A stretch of DNA of 45,662 bases from Agrocybe praecox (Eukaryota > Basidiomycota > Agaricomycetes > Agaricales > Agrocybaceae). The stretch spans positions 1-45,662 of the forward strand of contig CAXHKQ010000184.1 in NCBI GenBank assembly GCA_964017145.1, read 5' to 3'. This document shows positions 22,234 to 33,196 of this stretch, one piece after another. Numbering within the stretch: the first letter of the stretch is position 1; every line of letters starts with the position of its first letter. The position numbers and the translations under genes were made by a program. Under the pieces are notes generated by a model. The model was given only the letters and a program-made list of their open reading frames with translations. It was not told where the DNA came from and made no database searches.

Positions 22234-22831
22234 ATGTCCTCTATTGACCAGTCTCGCATTACTCTTGTCAACCTTCACAATCAAATGGCACAGCTAGGGG
22301 AGGCTGTAAATGCATCACTTGACTCTCGCAAAAACCCAGGAATTGTAGAGCTTCGAAAGCTCATTCTAACTCTGGACTCTTTTGTTCGAGGCTTTGACGG
22401 AAACCTTCATGCCTATAGAACCCGAAATGATGCAAAAATAGCTCATCTGGAGATTGAAGTTGAGCTTGTACAGAAGGAAAAGCTTAAACACTTGGAGGAA
22501 AGGGTGGAAGAGTTGGAGAGATTGAACAAGCGCCACCTCTTTGGTCGATGCTGGACTTTTGTTTCAAAGCTGTCCTTTTCTGGTAGCTATTCTTACTTTT
22601 TTCTTCTTCACAATTTTTATTTATTTATTTATAGTTTGGAATACATTGAACACTTGTATTCCTTCTTCAAAGGTTCCTCCTGCTCAGGAGGATTTCTCCC
22701 ATCAAGACCCCTTTTGTAACCCCTTTCATGATAGGGTACTCGACTGCGAAAGTCCACAATCTCCACAATCGCCAACGACTATTCCAATGATTACTATACA
22801 TTCTGCCTCTTCATCCTCTTCCCGATTTTAA
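22234..22831 (+). CDS. Small coiled-coil protein
   Basis: Exons 22234-22582 and 22635-22831 (52-nt intron) give 181 residues. The start is MSSIDQSRITLV. Residues about 60-105 (including IAHLEIEVELVQKEKL and LEERVEELERLNKR) form a strong coiled coil. The tail is Ser/Pro-rich (PQSPQSPTT). No family was recognised. The gene lies directly upstream of the Plavaka transposase on the same strand, 178 bp away. The short length and isolated coiled coil would fit an accessory or assembly factor of the element, which is inference. Confidence 0.65.
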
Positions 22832-22915
22832 CTATAAGTGGGTATTAGAATATCTGCTTTTTTCTTTTCTAATTTTTTTAATAGTCCTGCCCTCAACTTG
22901 CTGTCAACAATATTT

Positions 22916-22923
22916 CGTGGGAA
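22916..22923 (+). promoter_or_regulatory. CGTGGGAA site upstream of the transposase gene
   Basis: CGTGGGAA lies 86 bp before the transposase ATG at 23010, with the same preceding TTT context as the 22160 site. Confidence 0.4.
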
Positions 22924-23009
22924 CAACGGGTTTGTGGAAGCTAGCCAGCTTGAGTGGTATTATCGCTATTAATCTACTATCGCTTCTTTTTTGTATTTTT
23001 GCTTTTACG

Positions 23010-26000
23010 ATGAATACTCTTGATGATAATCAATGTCCTGTTTGCTACTCCTATTTTCGGACTATAAAAGGCCTGTCCTCACATCTCAAAATGGCCCAGA
23101 AATGCAGACACTGGGGGAAAGGAAAGCGTCGTGAACTTGCAGATTCCTTATTTCTACCAGACGACATTCAGGAAGATGAAGATCAATACATCTCTGAGGA
23201 TGATAGCCCAAATCCACAAGCATCGACTCTTGATCCAGAGGTAGCTGGGTCTGATAGAGAAACTATGGACATAGAAGATTATCAAGATGATTTGAACGAA
23301 TATTTTAACCAATTAATGGAGGAGGATGAAGATGATGATCACTTTATTCCAGAGGAGCCAGAAGAAGCAGAGGAGCCCATAGCAATTGGTGAAGCAGGAC
23401 CTGGACCAACAACAATAGCTAATAGGGGGCGTCGAGAGTGGGATAACGATGATGAAATCATAAGAGAAGAGTATTCTGGAGCTGGCGTTGTTATCAGAAT
23501 AGATCAGCGACTCCATGAAAGATGGAAGCAACTTTTTGAAAAAGATTTGGAAAATCTACAAGACGTAAACAACAGGAACATACCTTTGGATGAAAGCGCA
23601 CTCTCAGATTTCTTTACGGATCCAATTAGGAGTTCTTATTATCCCTTTGCCTCAGAAATGGACTGGCGTATTGCAAGATGGGCAGTTAAAGATAACATTG
23701 GTCATAAATCCTTTGACAGACTATTAGCTATTCCAGGTGTACGTTTATTTATTTTTATTAGAATGTCATTACTATATATTTATTTCTTTGTTTTGTTTAG
23801 GTCAAAGAAAAGCTAGGAATCTCATATAAGAACATCAGAGGATTGCACCAAATTATTGATAATGATATTCCAGAACTAGGAGGAGAATGGAAAACGGAAG
23901 ACCTTGTTTTCCAAGATATGAAGGACACTACTTATACCATTCGCTACCGTGATCCTCTGGAAGCAATCAAAAGCTTATGGGGTGATCCTGCCTTGTCTTC
24001 TCATTTGGTTTATCGGCCCACCAGAGTTTTTACCAAGTCGGACAAAGATAATAGAATTTTCACAGAGATGTGGACAGGAAAGTGGTGGCATGCTGTTCAA
24101 GTGAGTTTCATGGTTCTTTTATTTTGTTCAATATGTAACTAATGTTAATTAAAGAGCAAGCTACCTCAAGGTGCTACCGTCGCACCTGTTATTATCGCAA
24201 CAGATAAAACTCAGCTTACTCAGTTCTCAGGCGGCAAAAGCGCATATCCGGTCTATCTTACTATAGGCAACATACCAAAATTGCTTCGACGAAAACCATC
24301 CAAAAGAGCTTGTGTTTTGATTGGCTATTTGCCTAGCGATATATCCAAAAAGCTCAAGGGCACTGGCCTTTCTCAAAAAAACATCGGCATTCGCAATCAG
24401 CGACTTTTTCATGAAGCTATGAAATTTATTCTTTCACCTTTGATAGAGGCAGGTCGTCAAGGTGTAGAAATGACCGGCGGAAATGGAGAAGTCAGAAAGG
24501 TTTTCCCTATCCTTGCCTGTTATGTTGCGGATTTCCCAGAACAATGCTTAGTTGCCTGTACAAAATATGGTACTTGCCCAAAGTGCCAGACACCGGCAAA
24601 AGAACTCCAAGATCCAAAACCTAGGGAACCCCGAACAAGAAACTGGACACTAGACGTTATCGAAAGTGCCAAAAAATCATCATCCACAGAGTCGCAATTC
24701 TACAAGTCATGTATGGAGAACGATGTATCTGGAAGTGTTTACGAGCCTTTTTGGAAGGATTTCCCTTTGTGTGACATTCATCGCTCCATAACCCCCGACA
24801 TTCTTCATCAACTATATCAAGGAGTCTTCAAATACATCATTGATTGGTGTCAAATTTTGATTACACCAGAGGAGCTCGATGCTCGCTTGAGGTGTCTGCC
24901 CCCTGCCTTTGGTGTTCGTCATTTCAACAATGGCTGGTCAGCTATGAGCCAAATCTCTGGGCCTGAGCGAAAACATATGGCCAAAGTACTACTTGGCTGT
25001 TTAGTTGGAAAAATGGCGAAAAAAGGCATCAAAGCAATCAAAGCTCTTCTGGACTTCATTTATTTGGCGCAATATAAATATCACAACACCGCAACTCTAG
25101 GCTATTTGGAAGATGCTCTTAATGATTTTCAAAAATATAAGGGGTTTTTCATTGATATGGACATACGAACAGATATGAATATCCCCAAATTCCACTCCCT
25201 TCTTCACTATCTTGAAGCCATCAAGCTTTTTGGCACTACAGACAACTATAATACGGAGGCCTTTGAACGCTTTCATATAGATTTTGCAAAGCAAGGCTTC
25301 AGAGCGTCAAATAAAAGAGATATTTTTCCTCAAATGACAACTTGGCTTTCTAGACAAGAAAAAGTCTGTCAATTCGACAATTATCTTGACTGGAAGGATA
25401 CCCCAAAACTTGCAAAGCTACCGACTCTTTTGAAGGAAAAACCAATAATCAAACTGGCTAAATATCCTCCTTTTCCTAACCGACTTCTTTCTACTGTTGA
25501 ACTAACGCACAAAGCCCCTCTATTCCAAAATCATCTCAAAGAGTTTCTTAATAAATTTCTTCCAACGGGATCCAGAACATCAAATGCTGTATCACATCTT
25601 TATAACCTTCCATTTGATCGAATTGATGTGTATACACAATTCAAATTTTATCCTCATAGCGTCCAAGATGATGATGATCCTGAAATGGAAGTTGATGATA
25701 CCGTAAAGGCTACACCATGCTCAAAATTGAACCCTTATGGACGAATGGATACCGTTGTTGTTGTTGTTGATGAAAAAGCAGAAACGACAATGATTGCAGG
25801 TAAAGCTATTACTAGTAGTCATTTACTCCATGTATAACCCTCTGATCTAATTTTCATATTACTAGGAACCCGAATTGGTCGAGTCAGACTAATATTTTCT
25901 CTACCCAAAAAGATCGATATTGGCTTAGGTCCAATTGAGGCTCCCAAAAGCTGGCCCACATATCCCTTTGCTTATGTTGAATGGTTTAAGCCTTTTCGCT

Positions 26001-26245
26001 CCACAGGTCCTGATGAATCAAGTGGCATGTTCCATGTTAAAAAGACGACAACACCATCATATGCTATCATTCCTCTCACAGACATTAGACAAAGCTGTAT
26101 GCTTATACCAAAATTTGACGCTGGTGGTAATGGTGCCTCTGCAAACTGGCAACAGACTCTTACGTCTCAAAATGTTCTTGATAATTGCTCTCAATTTCTT
26201 CTTAATAATTGGCATAGTAGTTATTCATATATGACTTTGTATTAG
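23010..26245 (+). CDS. Plavaka transposase, apparently intact
   Basis: Exons 23010-23738, 23801-24100, 24155-25799 and 25866-26245 join in frame to 1017 residues. Introns are 62, 54 and 66 nt. The protein should cut and rejoin the ends of the element as a DDE-type recombinase of the CMC/EnSpm-related group. Landmarks: N-terminal zinc finger CPVCYSYFRTIKGLSSHLK followed by a cysteine (about 9-32); a long acidic region; IPGVKEKLGISYKNIRGLHQ; VIIATDKTQLTQFSGGKSAY (first Asp region, about 355-375); DIHRSITPDILHQLYQGVFK (second, about 549); and TEAFERFHIDFAKQGFRAS (Glu region, about 711). This order is that of Plavaka proteins. All splice sites fit the consensus and no stop or frameshift was seen, so the copy could be recent or active. 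It reads toward the right end of the element, 213 bp away. Confidence 0.92.
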
Positions 26246-26458
26246 TTAGACTAAGTTTGCTTGAATAATAATACATATCATAAATGACACTAAAGTTTCG
26301 CATAAATGACATTATCGAGAACTAAAACAAATAAAGAAACATAAATAACCCAAGAGGTAACATAAATTAGCCTAATTAGGTATCAAATTATGTAAAGAAT
26401 TCAAAATTACCCTACCGGTCTCCTAGAATGCCCTGGGATGCCCTGGGATGCCCTGAGA
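26246..26458. repeat. Right arm and inverted terminal repeat of the giant element
   Basis: AT-rich sequence with short repeats (ATAAATGACA twice near 26280-26310) leads to CCCTGGGATG repeated at 26431 and 26441 and CCCTGAGA ending at 26458. Read from the outside this is TCTCAGGGCATCC, matching the left end. GTC follows at 26459-26461, as it precedes the left end. Confidence 0.65.
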
Positions 26459-26492
26459 GTCATTTAAGATAACTAAAATTATAATATTTCTC

Positions 26493-27844
26493 TTAAGTCA
26501 ACTTAGGGCTAGAGACTTTTTCCTGATGTGCCAATGGCGAAGTAATCCTCCTCAACATGTTGTAAAAGTTGTACGCGGATGCATGGAGCTCTAGATTGCT
26601 CAGACGGAAACCATCAAGGACCTGTACTGTGAACAAAGTACGGATAATGTCAAAGCTCGCCGGGACCATATGGCTGGCCATGAGATCGACAGGGAGCAGG
26701 CCCATTCCTCTGCATTGACAGGAAACCATCCCCAGGGAGTGTATGCCAGTGGTGTGGACAACACGCACGTATGACGCGTGATAAGTTTCGTGCAACATGC
26801 CTTCGGACGCGGCACCGGGAGCTGTATGCATTTCTGCGTCCGCGTCTTCCTCGTCTTCCTCGTCAGTGTCCATATACGCGGGTACAAATGGTACATCTAG
26901 AAGACCTGGCATCTCGTCGTCCCTCTCATCAGATTCCACGTACGCGGAATCCCTATCTGTCGAGTCGTAGCCGTGGTCTTCGTTTCTAAGACCTGAGCGT
27001 GTGTCGTCTGAAGTACGCGTTGAATCCAAGGCAACACGCGGACCCGCGTCTTGCTTTTGCGCTTGATATTGGTGTGCAACTGCCCGTTGTTCCTCCGCGT
27101 CCTTGGTCTCCTGATGCTTTTCGATGACATTAATTTCGTGCAACAAACTGTCGCACAAAGGAACACCTTCATGATGTGGAATGAGAAGGTAACACCCTGT
27201 TTGCCATAGCTTGCTTGGCGCATAAAACGACCCATTCCACCTCTCGACGCGGTGGAAGGCATTAAACCTATGACTTGTTCTCATGCATCCGCGACAGAGT
27301 GTTGGAGACGCGACACAGTCAAGACAACGCCATAACGCGAACTTGTCTGTGCAACTTGGACAAGACGCGGCCTCCGGCGACAATGATTCGCGGCTTAAAA
27401 GACCTTCAAGAAGACCCGGGGCACGTTCAACAAACTGGCGAACATAGTCACTCTGGGTCTAAAACAGAAAAGGATTAGCTTTAGTTCAGGGTTGTAGACT
27501 TTCTGCATACGCACGCGCTTCTGGGGTATATCAACGGACTTGGCATCATCATTATCAGCTAAGCCCACAACGGGCGCCTGTTCCTTGTCGCGTAGTGGCA
27601 ACACAATATCTTCCATTGCGGCAGCGCTTCCAGTACGCATTGAGGGTCGGTTCATGTTATCGTCAGGACGCGGTGTGTTTACCCTGGAGGGTGCGGCGGA
27701 ATTCTCTTCCGAATGGGCCAATAAATTTGTTCGTTTGCGCTTTTTCGTCACCCGGGTGGGCAGTTCCTTGTCGGAGTCATCAAAATAAGCAACAACCTGC
27801 TCGTCGCGATCATAGGGTGCATCCGTTTTTTTGGACCTTACCAT
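26493..27844 (-). pseudogene. KDZ transposase, N-terminal half (split gene)
   Basis: Exons: complement of 27515-27844 and about 26510-27458, with a 56-nt intron (donor GTGCGT). The start is MVRSKKTDAPYD. After a disordered basic region come TQSDYVRQFVERAPGLLEGL and a CxC2-type cysteine cluster (CPSC, CLDC, CRGC with following H residues). Next are GCYLLIPHHEGVPLC, an acidic spacer, and VHTTGIHSLGMVSCQC and LLPVDLMASHMVPAS, both typical of KDZ transposases. The frame runs to FYNMLRRITSPLAHQ and then meets stops just before the giant element. The following block of the same protein continues at 572 and downstream. The gene is thus interrupted at or near an exon end by the 573-26458 element. It shares a bidirectional promoter with the gene at 28144. 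Confidence 0.85.
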
Positions 27845-28143
27845 CCTTGAAGTTGTGGGTCTGTTAGTCTGCTCTTAAATGTTTATATATTACTTCCAAA
27901 TGACTTATTTTTATATCAAACCAAAATACATTTGATCAATGATGATCAAGGTAGATACAACTTCATCTTATTACTTTGTGTTGAAATCATTGTACTCGGT
28001 GAAAAGCACTTCTAACATGTGTATGTACATGTGCAATACACAAAGCCTCTCCGCAAACATGTGTTCCTTAGCGAACATCAGGCAGTTGAGATGATATATA
28101 TAAGCTTGAGAGTGGATGCAATGCATTACCATAGCACAGAACA
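27845..28143. promoter_or_regulatory. Bidirectional promoter of the KDZ element
   Basis: The 299-bp gap separates the divergent KDZ transposase start (27844, minus) and the accessory gene start (28144, plus). TATATAAA on the minus strand (27889-27882) is about 38 bp from the first start. TATATATAAG on the plus strand (28096-28105) is about 40 bp from the second. Both are well placed TATA boxes with short leaders. Confidence 0.55.
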
Positions 28144-30441
28144 ATGTCCCTCACTCCCAACATGTTACAACCCACTGATATCTTGATTGCAATACCCTGG
28201 CTATTGAATGACCAAGAGCGGCGTATTGCAAAACCATTCCGGGCTGAATACAGACGATGCGCGGATCCTAACGAGCGGTGTTTGTTGGCAAAGAAAAAGA
28301 TCGTCCCGTTGATCTGTGCCTACTGGGAAAACAAGATAGGTCAAATATCAGATGTTCGCCACCACATCAAGGTTAGTCTTGACAGTTGGAGACATGTATC
28401 TTTCTGCTGAATTTAATGTAGCGTGTTGCTGCATTCACTGTAAACAACTGGCGACTCAACCGGCCCAAACCCAGTGGTTCTGCAACAATCCGCGTGAGGC
28501 TCACGGAAGTGACTTATCAGATGTACCAAGACGCGATTGATACCAAAATCGCGGCGGCTTTGGGTGTCGAGAACCCGAATGGCTCGCACAAAAACTATCT
28601 GGGCGCGCGTATGTCCGCTATCAAAAAATTTTATAAAGAGTTGCCAAAGGAGCAAAGAATAGAGGTGGAACGTGAAGCAGCGCGTAGGGCGCGGTATGGC
28701 CTCAATGTGGAAACGAAGCGCAAGTACGTATCCCCTCCCTTTCAAAGACACGGAATATTGATATGATATGATAGAATACGCGGCAAGTATTGGAACGCAC
28801 GCTTCAATGACACGGCGCGGAAGAATTTCTGTGAAATGGATATTTTATCCATCAGTTTTCTGATCTTTAAAAATAAGCAGGATGAAACTGTTGTCAAAAT
28901 GTGAGAGACGCGACCACAGCATAACTACGGGGGCTAATATTAATTTAGTCATGACCATATACATGAATTACTTGGGCTAGGCAACTCAATGTCCTTCAAG
29001 AAATTTGATCCCGCTGGTTATGAAGACGCGCATCGTTCTATTGCCAAGTGGTTTGTGGCCTTAAGAAATATGCTACAGAACGCGGCCCAAGAACGCGGTC
29101 AAGAAGACGCGGAGCACATGACTAATGGAAACCAAGCATCTCTTGTCGCGCCGAGTGGCATCGCTACAGATTTATTTCCAGTTGCCCGCATGCAATTGTA
29201 TGATGGAATTCAAGCTGTTCCTCTGAAGGGGGAATGTTGGGAAAAAGATAGTGGTGGGCTGCTGCGTATGAAGGCAACTTGGCGCAGCAACGCGAAATCT
29301 CGAGCTGCGCTGAGAGATTTATACAAGAAATATATTTCTACACACTTTGGTACGTGCATCCATGAAACACGCGACTATTCCAATGGCGCTCAGATCTCTT
29401 GTAGCTCTGGCTTCGAGCTCTTCAAGACAACCTCCGTGGGCAGCCATTGCGAAGAAGCCTTCGGATTTTGTGGATCCTGAATGTATTCCCAGTGGTGGCA
29501 TGTCAAAGCTACCGGAGAACCTCACCAAAGAGGACCTTCAAATGTTTTTCGAACATATTTTCCACCGGCAGGAAACGTACACATCACTTTACAAAGTATT
29601 TCACTTCGAGCACATTACAGTTTCACGAAAGTCATCCGACCTGGTACCCGCAAGTTATCCTGAAAGCATTACAGGGATCCCCGAGACACAAGAGCCACGA
29701 GAGCCACGAGAGCCACGCACGCGGAAGAAAAAAACACAGGCGAAGACATCTCATACCGACGCGGATCCGAGTCAACAAGACCGCGCGTCTCAATCCGAAC
29801 CTGATGTCACCGCGTCTTCCTCAGTTGAAACATCTGTCCCACCACTCCCTCTAGAGGGGCCATCTTCACAGTTTGGGTCTATTCCTCAATTTAGTGTTCC
29901 CGTGTCTTCTTCAAACTCGACATCAGAGGGTCCACGCGCTCTAGACGCGTCTCTCTCACAGTCTGCGTCTGTCTCTCAAACTACTCTTACCGCGTCCTCA
30001 CATTTTGCATCGGATGGTCAAACTCCTCTAAACGCACTTTCCCCACAATCAGCGGCTGTCCCTCAAATTCCTTTTACCGCGTCTTCCGGTCCGCTAGACG
30101 CGCCTCCTATCCCTCAACCTACTGTTGCCGCGTCCTCCTCACATCTTGCAGCGGAGGGTCAAACTCCTCTAGACGCGCCTTTCTCACAGTCAGCGTCGTT
30201 TGCCCAAAGTAATGTTAACGCGTCTTCTGCTAATTCCGCGTCCATGACTCAACCTGACGTGCAAGGGTCTTCCTTAAACTCTGTTTCTACTCAAGCTCAG
30301 AGCAATGTTTCTACACGTGCAGCGACCGGAAGCAAGAAAACACGAAGCAAAGCAAACGCTGATATGGTGGCTTTGAAGGAAGCTCAGAAGATTCTTCAAC
30401 CTGTTAGACGGAAGAGTGAAAGAATTGCAAAGAAGGTGTAA
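28144..30441 (+). CDS. KDZ-associated protein with HMG-like segment
   Basis: Exons 28144-28371, 28422-28723, 28775-28900, 28949-29349 and 29405-30441 join in frame to 697 residues. Introns are 48-55 nt. Residues about 75-190 (NNWRLNRPKP, then GARMSAIKKFYKELPKEQR, EVEREAARRARYGL, KYWNARFNDTARKNF) have the basic, Trp/Tyr-containing helical look of HMG-type DNA-binding segments found in proteins next to KDZ transposases. The middle (LGLGNSMSFKKFDPAGYEDA onward) matches nothing I can name. The last third is low-complexity Ser/Pro/Gln-rich with repeated SQSAS and TASS units and PREPREPR near 450, ending in a basic RRKSERIAKKV. The gene is divergent from the KDZ transposase and convergent with the gene at 33196. 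A role as a DNA-binding accessory of the element is inference. Confidence 0.7.
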
Positions 30442-30719
30442 AAATAGGTTCTTTCGTTTTATCCTAACACATTTGTCAACAAATTTTACTGCCTGTTGAT
30501 GTTGGTCGCGTCTTCTCATATCGCGTATTGCGATGCCTTAATTGATCTTGCTGGACTTTTTCACTCATGGATATAGAACTTCAAAAAAGTTCAATTGGTG
30601 GTATACAAGACGCTTTAACACGGCAAAAAAAAATTACACTAGTTGTATACCAGAACTAGTGTAAAAACAAAATATACGTGGCAAAAATGTTTCAAAAAAA
30701 AAACCCCCCAAGCTGACAG
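30442..30719. terminator. Convergent 3' region with perfect 11-bp hairpin
   Basis: TTACACTAGTT (30634-30644) and AACTAGTGTAA (30654-30664) form a perfect 11-bp stem with a 9-nt loop, flanked by A-runs. It lies between two genes that end facing each other. It may help 3'-end formation or be a small element end; no CTRR Helitron terminus follows it. Confidence 0.5.
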
Positions 30720-33196
30720 CTAAGGTGACCCCTCAAAATCCACCCTTTCCTCGATTGGGGAGGGACTTGCGCGGCCAGCCCCAGTCCGAACACGCGAGGA
30801 CCTACGCACAGGTTTTGGGGCTGCAGGAGGGTTCGATGGCGCGTGAGGTCGCATTGACGTGGGCACGATAGGAAGAGACGCGGGTAATACAGACGCGGTG
30901 GCAGCAGACGCGGGTGGCAAAGACGCGGGTAGAGCAGACGCGGATGGGGAAGTAGTCGCAAGGACGCCGGATTCGTTTAATGGCCCGTATGGCACTGGCG
31001 GGTAGGTGTATTGGTCCGCGTTTGTTTGGAGGGGGTGGATTGATGAAGGTGCATGAAGGAAAGGAGGCGCGGCTGCAGGTGGAGAGCTCTCACTCTCAAT
31101 TCCTTTGGGCAAGTCAAGGGTGAGAGTAGAAGAGGGAGCAGAGGAAGCAGGACCCGGCGTGTTTAAATGAGAGGTGGGAGGAGTAATCATGAGACGCGGA
31201 CGCGCGCCTTCAGTCACTACCGACTCCAAGGCAGTATCAGACGTGGAGGTGATATTAATGACAGCGACGCCAACATCGCCCATGTTGACGTCTTCCTCGA
31301 CGCGGGGACCACCGACGATGCTTTCATCCCCCATATTGACGTTGGGTGTTGGAGGTCGAACGGTCGTCGGTGCATGTTCAACCGCGTCATTTGGAAGACG
31401 CGATTGCTCGACTGGACCAAGACGTTTCGCGATAGTATTGACCGCGTCGTGCAACCAGCGGAACTTCTGGTTGCACACGTCCTCCTCACCCTGGCGACGG
31501 ACATCCTCGTCATCCATCCGCTGGCGATGTCTGGTGGCGCGCTTGTACAACTTGTGGGCGTTGTCGTCCTGTCGCGCGAGATGATGTTCCACTTCTTCCA
31601 TCCGTTCCTCCAACGATGTCACGTGTTCCTTCGCTTCTTTGAGGTCCATCGCAACTAGCAGTTCGAGATTGGAGACACGCCTAGTCAACTCCAGATTGAT
31701 GGCCTCCTGTCCCAGGACTTGGGCATACATCTTGTGAAAGTTGGCATTCACCAACTCGGCCGCTTGTTCCATTTTCTTAATGCGCTCCAAAAGCGCCGGC
31801 GTCTGGTCAATGACGCGGAACGCGTCATTGCCAAATCGCGTCTGTGAATTTAGGTCGACAGCGGACGCGGTAGGCTCTTCAACGTTGTCGGGGGTAGTGG
31901 AGGGCGCGGTCGTGGAGGGTACATTTTCTAAAGGTGTAGGTGAGTCCTCCACATCACTGTTAACCCATTTAGCGCTCTGTACGATCTTACCGTGCTTGGC
32001 TTTTTTGCGAGTCGGTTCCTCGCGGCTTTCGGGCTCCTTTCCCTGCTGTCGACGAGGAGGCATCAAAACCGAGAGTTGAAGAGGACGCGTAGGAGGAGGG
32101 GGCATGGATGTCGATGACACGCGAGGAGCGATGGATGTCGACGCGGAGGGTACTCTTGACCCGGAATCAACTGTGGGTGTTGGATGTTCGGACGCGGGGG
32201 GCAAAACAGATGACGCGGCCGGGTCTTTGGAAGTCGAGTTCTCGGACGCGGACGCTGCTTGTGGCTTCGGGGGTAGTGGTGACTTGCCTTCCCTTTTTCG
32301 GCGCGCTGCAGTTATTTCGTCATTATCGGGTTGGACTTTCCAAGCAGACGCGAGTGAAGGCTCGTCCCAAGAACACCGCTGTTTGTGGATTTTGCAACGC
32401 ACGCACGTTGGATTACTCGCGGGCTTTGTGGTTGAAGGAACGTTGTGCGGCATCCAAACTTCGCAATCCGATTTCTTCGCTGTGCATTGCCGGCAGGGCC
32501 TGGGGTATTGCCTCTTTGGGTCGCAAGACAAGGTCGGCGGGTCGGTGCGAATTCTCTTCTTGCCCGCGTCCACTGGTCGACGCGAACGCGTCTTCTTGGG
32601 GGGTTTTTGCTCTTGAATCTCCTCGTGTTTTCTCTTCTTGTCCGTTGGGGGCACGTAATCTTCATCGTCCGAGGGCAAAGCATTCCAACTGGGCTCCGGT
32701 GGGTTTGGATGGCCAACACGCGAAGGATCAGGCGCTGGGCCAACGCTCATTCGTGACATTGCGCGATTCAAAATAGTCGCGTCTTGCGTGGGTGTGGGTA
32801 CGCGTGTTGGAACAGGCGCGACCGCGTCGAGTTGATGTCGGAACTGGCGATAGGCCTTAGCCTGCCTTTGGCGAAAAGCCTCGTTCGCCTGACCCGCTGT
32901 GAACGCGGAGGAAAAATCCGTAATGAACTGCCACAAAAAAGATGGCGGGTTTAAGGAATCGGCCGGAAGCGCGTTTGTCCTTTGGGTTGCCATAATATTT
33001 CCCTAAAAATAGATTACATTCAGCAAAAAAAATTGTTAATGAAGTTGGTACTCACCAAAGGTCCTTGATGGGATTTCAAAACATCCACCATGTCAGCATT
33101 AGGAGCAAACAATGCCCGGGAAATGACTGTCTCGCAATCCTCGATGGCGCGCAGATAGTCAGCGGGGTCGGTAAAGGGAGCACCACCAGCAGGCAT
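30720..33196 (-). CDS. Cysteine-cluster and coiled-coil protein of the KDZ element
   Basis: Exons, complement of 30720-33002 and 33056-33196 (53-nt intron), give 807 residues starting MPAGGAPFTDPADYL. Residues about 217-257 carry the pattern CRQCTAKKSDC and CVRCKIHKQRC, resembling a Zn-cluster of the type used by fungal DNA-binding or transposon-associated proteins. It is preceded by a basic stretch (KKTRSRR, KKRIR). About residues 460-580 form a long charged coiled coil (including EHVTSLEERMEEVEHH). The C-terminal third is Ala/Pro/Ser-rich, with ASALPASLPPASAA, and ends in a basic RRSSRVRTGAGR. Function is unknown. Neighbours and shared GACGCG-rich composition tie it to the KDZ element. It could be a structural or DNA-binding accessory protein. 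Confidence 0.75.

Larger units (their letters stand above)
573..26458. mobile_element. Giant (25.9 kb) Plavaka-family transposon with cargo
   Basis: The ends are inverted copies: CCTCAGGGCGTCC at 573 and, on the other strand from 26458, TCTCAGGGCATCC, each followed by further AGGGCRTCC-like units. GTC is present immediately outside both ends (570-572 and 26459-26461), a candidate 3-bp target duplication. The two halves of one KDZ transposase gene lie outside the ends in consistent orientation. Inside lie a Plavaka transposase (23010-26245), a TET/JBP dioxygenase, a DUF6532-type gene, a large unknown gene, two small coiled-coil genes and a host-like island (about 7.6-17.0 kb) with HEM14. Plavaka and KDZ elements are known to travel with TET/JBP genes; host metabolic cargo is the unexpected part. 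Alternatives are a composite of two Plavaka copies around a host segment, nested insertion of the island, or assembly error. I saw no inner copies of the end sequence near 7.6 or 17 kb. Confidence 0.7.

Noticed and set aside
1..27844. The two KDZ pieces as fragments of different copies
   Set aside because: They are on the same strand, in correct order, appear to meet in the protein with no overlap, share unusual CGCG-rich composition, and sit exactly at both ends of the inverted-repeat-bounded insertion. It remains possible but less likely.
31167..31658. Plus-strand ORFs at 31.1-32.8 kb
   Set aside because: They are antisense shadows of the GC-rich cysteine-cluster gene at 30720-33196, which has a coherent domain order and a clean intron.
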